A stretch of DNA of 7,093 bases from Bacteroidia bacterium (GTDB lineage Bacteria > Planctomycetota > Phycisphaerae > Phycisphaerales > SM1A02). Below the pieces are notes generated by a model. It was not told the DNA's origin and searched no databases. It was given only the letters and a program-made list of their open reading frames with translations. Made by a program: the position numbers and the translations under genes. The stretch is taken from assembly GCA_030054235.1 (NCBI GenBank), contig JASGCG010000084.1, forward strand, positions 1 to 7,093, given 5' to 3'. How positions within the stretch are numbered: position 1 is the first letter of the stretch; the number at the start of each line of letters is the position of its first letter. Shown here one piece after another: positions 5,762 to 7,093 of the stretch.

Positions 5762-6960
5762 GGGCTGACCGAGCTCCACGTCCCAGGTTCGGTCGCGCGC
5801 TTGCGACCGAGGTCCGAGAGCGAGCGCATGGTGGCCTCGTCGAAATCACCCTTGTTCACGGGGCGCCACGAATCGGGGATCGAGGTCCAGCGCACCTCGG
5901 TCTCGCCGTCGCCTCGCAGCTGGGTCACTTCGGCGAGTGCGAAGAGGTGGCGCAGCGAGGTGAGCGTGCTGTAGCGGATGGAGAGCTCCAGGCTGCGCGT
6001 GATGATCTCGGGCCAGCCTTCCTGGATCGTGCGCGGGATCGAGACGCCGTAGTTGTTGATGATCACCCAGTAGCGCAGCTTCGGGATCGGCTGGCCGGGA
6101 TAGAGGCGCTTCCAGGTCGCGCCGAAGGTTTCCTCGCGGCCGAGGGCACCGCCGTAGATGATGTTGCTGGTCGTGCCACCGTCGACGAAGAGCTGTCCGT
6201 CGACCTCGCGGGGTGGGAATGCGCCGGGAATCCCGGCGGATGCGAGCAGGATGTCGCGCGGGCGGCGCAGCGCGGCGATCCGCTGCGCCTCGTCCTTCGC
6301 AGCCTTCAGGTTCACCAAGGCCATTTCAGCAGCAAGACCGTAATTGAACGGCTGCGGGCTGCCGTCGTCCACGTTGGTCGTCTGCACGGTGAGCACGCGT
6401 CCCTCGGCAGCCTCGACGGCGATGCGCTCGAGGAAGTTCCGCGAGACGATCGAGTCGAGTTCGCGCTCGAGCCCCGGCACCTCAAGGAAGCTGGCGTTCT
6501 CGGGCAAGAAGAAGAGCAGGCCGCGCGTCTTGACCCAGTCCGGCTTTGGGTTGCGGTAGAACTCGTCGATCTTGACCAGGTCGTCCTGGGCGCCGAGGTA
6601 GGCGAACGGAGCGATCAGCGCACCGGTGCTCACGCCCGTGACGATGTCCCACTTGGGCAGCTTCATCGGCGGGTTGGTGGACTCGGACCAGCCACGCAGC
6701 AGGCCGGTGCCGTATGCGCCGAAGTCGCCGCCGCCGGAGAGCACCAGGATGTCGAGCGAGAAGTTCGGGTCCGCCTCACGCTCCTTGTGGGCGTGCCGGC
6801 AAAGCGATTCCATGATGCCTGCCTTCATGGCACCGGCGAACATCTGGACCTGGGCCCGCCGGGCGAGCAGTTCCTGCTCGGTCTTGACGGCGCGCTTGGG
6901 CGCACCGCAGGCAGCGAGAAGGACGACGAGGCACGTGGCGAGCGCGGGGATCCGGTTCAT
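5758..6960 (-). CDS. Patatin-like phospholipase lipoprotein
   Basis: This 400-residue protein is a patatin-family serine hydrolase, expected to cleave acyl chains from phospholipids or related esters at the cell envelope. It begins with a lipoprotein signal: positive N-terminus, hydrophobic core, and lipobox LAAC with Cys18 followed by Gly. The patatin landmarks are in order: oxyanion-hole glycines in LVLSGGGDFGAYGTG (72-86), the nucleophile elbow GVSTG with Ser111 (109-113), and the catalytic Asp260 in FVDGGTTSN. The usual Arg or Lys of the GGGxR/KG loop is Phe80 here. The C-terminal part (about 290-400) is unassigned. The start at 6960 gives the clean signal peptide and has AGGA 8 nt upstream; an upstream in-frame GTG at 7077 adds 39 low-complexity residues and is rejected. 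It is the first visible gene of the block with the methyltransferase, FAD and polyketide synthase genes, 15 bp ahead of the methyltransferase. It might release fatty acyl chains or remodel membranes for the pathway, or be only a co-transcribed neighbour. Confidence 0.92.
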   Translation of the reverse strand: MNRIPALATCLVVLLAACGAPKRAVKTEQELLARRAQVQMFAGAMKAGIMESLCRHAHKEREADPNFSLDILVLSGGGDFGAYGTGLLRGWSESTNPPMKLPKWDIVTGVSTGALIAPFAYLGAQDDLVKIDEFYRNPKPDWVKTRGLLFFLPENASFLEVPGLERELDSIVSRNFLERIAVEAAEGRVLTVQTTNVDDGSPQPFNYGLAAEMALVNLKAAKDEAQRIAALRRPRDILLASAGIPGAFPPREVDGQLFVDGGTTSNIIYGGALGREETFGATWKRLYPGQPIPKLRYWVIINNYGVSIPRTIQEGWPEIITRSLELSIRYSTLTSLRHLFALAEVTQLRGDGETEVRWTSIPDSWRPVNKGDFDEATMRSLSDLGRKRATEPGTWSSVSP

Positions 6961-7093
6961 GCGACGGATCCTATCGATGCTCGCGTGGGGTCGAGCAGGC
7001 GCTCGTCCTCCCGCTTCCTCGGGTTCCGGCCGCGCGGACGCGCGCGCTCCTCCTGCGTCGCTCGGCGGGGCTGGCACCCGCCTCCGATGGTCG
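6961..7093. other. Non-coding leader upstream of the patatin operon, window edge
   Basis: About 130 GC-rich bases lie upstream of the patatin start. They should hold the operon promoter unless transcription comes from further upstream. I see no convincing -35/-10 pair, no operator-like palindrome beyond a 5-bp CGAGC/GCTCG stem near 6992-7007, and no RNA gene. The minus-strand frame is open here, but it translates to Arg/Pro/Ala-rich sequence typical of unused GC-rich DNA. Confidence 0.45.
6969..6972 (-). promoter_or_regulatory. Ribosome binding site of the patatin gene
   Basis: AGGA on the minus strand lies 8 nt before the ATG at 6960, in the context ATAGGATCC. It decides for this start over the GTG at 7077. 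Confidence 0.6.

Noticed and set aside
6961..7005. A TAGGAT element with TCGACC upstream on the minus strand, as a promoter of the patatin operon.
   Set aside because: Each hexamer matches consensus at only 4 of 6 positions, the spacer is about 15 nt, and the -10 would overlap the ribosome binding site.
6961..7077. A GTG start at 7077 for the patatin gene, preceded by GGAGG.
   Set aside because: It would bury the lipoprotein signal peptide 39 residues inside the protein. The Shine-Dalgarno-to-GTG spacing is only 3 nt.
1..7093. Search for tRNA or rRNA genes, CRISPR repeats, insertion-sequence ends, att sites and riboswitches.
   Set aside because: None was seen by eye. Coding genes occupy nearly the whole window, and no regularly spaced or long terminal repeats are apparent.

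Overview
This is a GC-rich, gene-dense window of a bacterial chromosome. Seven complete protein-coding genes fill nearly all of it, in two operon-like blocks that converge at about position 2790. Two genes start with secretion signals of lipoprotein type and one with a cleavable signal peptide, which suggests a cell with a periplasm (diderm). The set of type III polyketide synthase, FAD oxidoreductase and methyltransferase would fit Planctomycetota (for example Phycisphaerae) or another high-GC environmental lineage. That placement is a low-confidence inference, because no phylogenetic marker gene is present.

Plus-strand block (45-2789): a short mechanosensitive channel gene (mscL), then an unrecognised membrane-anchored coiled-coil protein whose start lies 1 bp after the mscL stop, then a PstS-like periplasmic substrate-binding protein that overlaps the previous gene by ATGA. 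The tight packing suggests one transcript and points to a shared cell-envelope or osmotic/solute-sensing role. No ABC permease or ATPase accompanies the binding protein here.

Minus-strand block (6960 down to 2793, in transcription order): a patatin-like phospholipase lipoprotein, a class I SAM-dependent methyltransferase, a geranylgeranyl-reductase/PHBH-type FAD oxidoreductase, and a chalcone synthase-like type III polyketide synthase with an intact Cys-His-Asn triad. The last three are joined by two ATGA start/stop overlaps. The methyltransferase starts 15 bp after the patatin stop, and a 9-codon mini-ORF bridges that junction. The plausible joint role is making a polyketide (alkylpyrone, alkylresorcinol or small aromatic) from an acyl starter, then methylating and oxidising it. 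This parallels the Streptomyces srsABC phenolic-lipid logic with different tailoring-enzyme families. The patatin lipoprotein may link the pathway to membrane lipid turnover.

The two blocks end tail to tail with only 3 bp between stop codons. No rRNA, tRNA, CRISPR array, insertion sequence or long repeat is visible. The edges are short non-coding stretches: 1-44, with a hairpin and the mscL ribosome binding site, and 6961-7093, upstream of the patatin gene.
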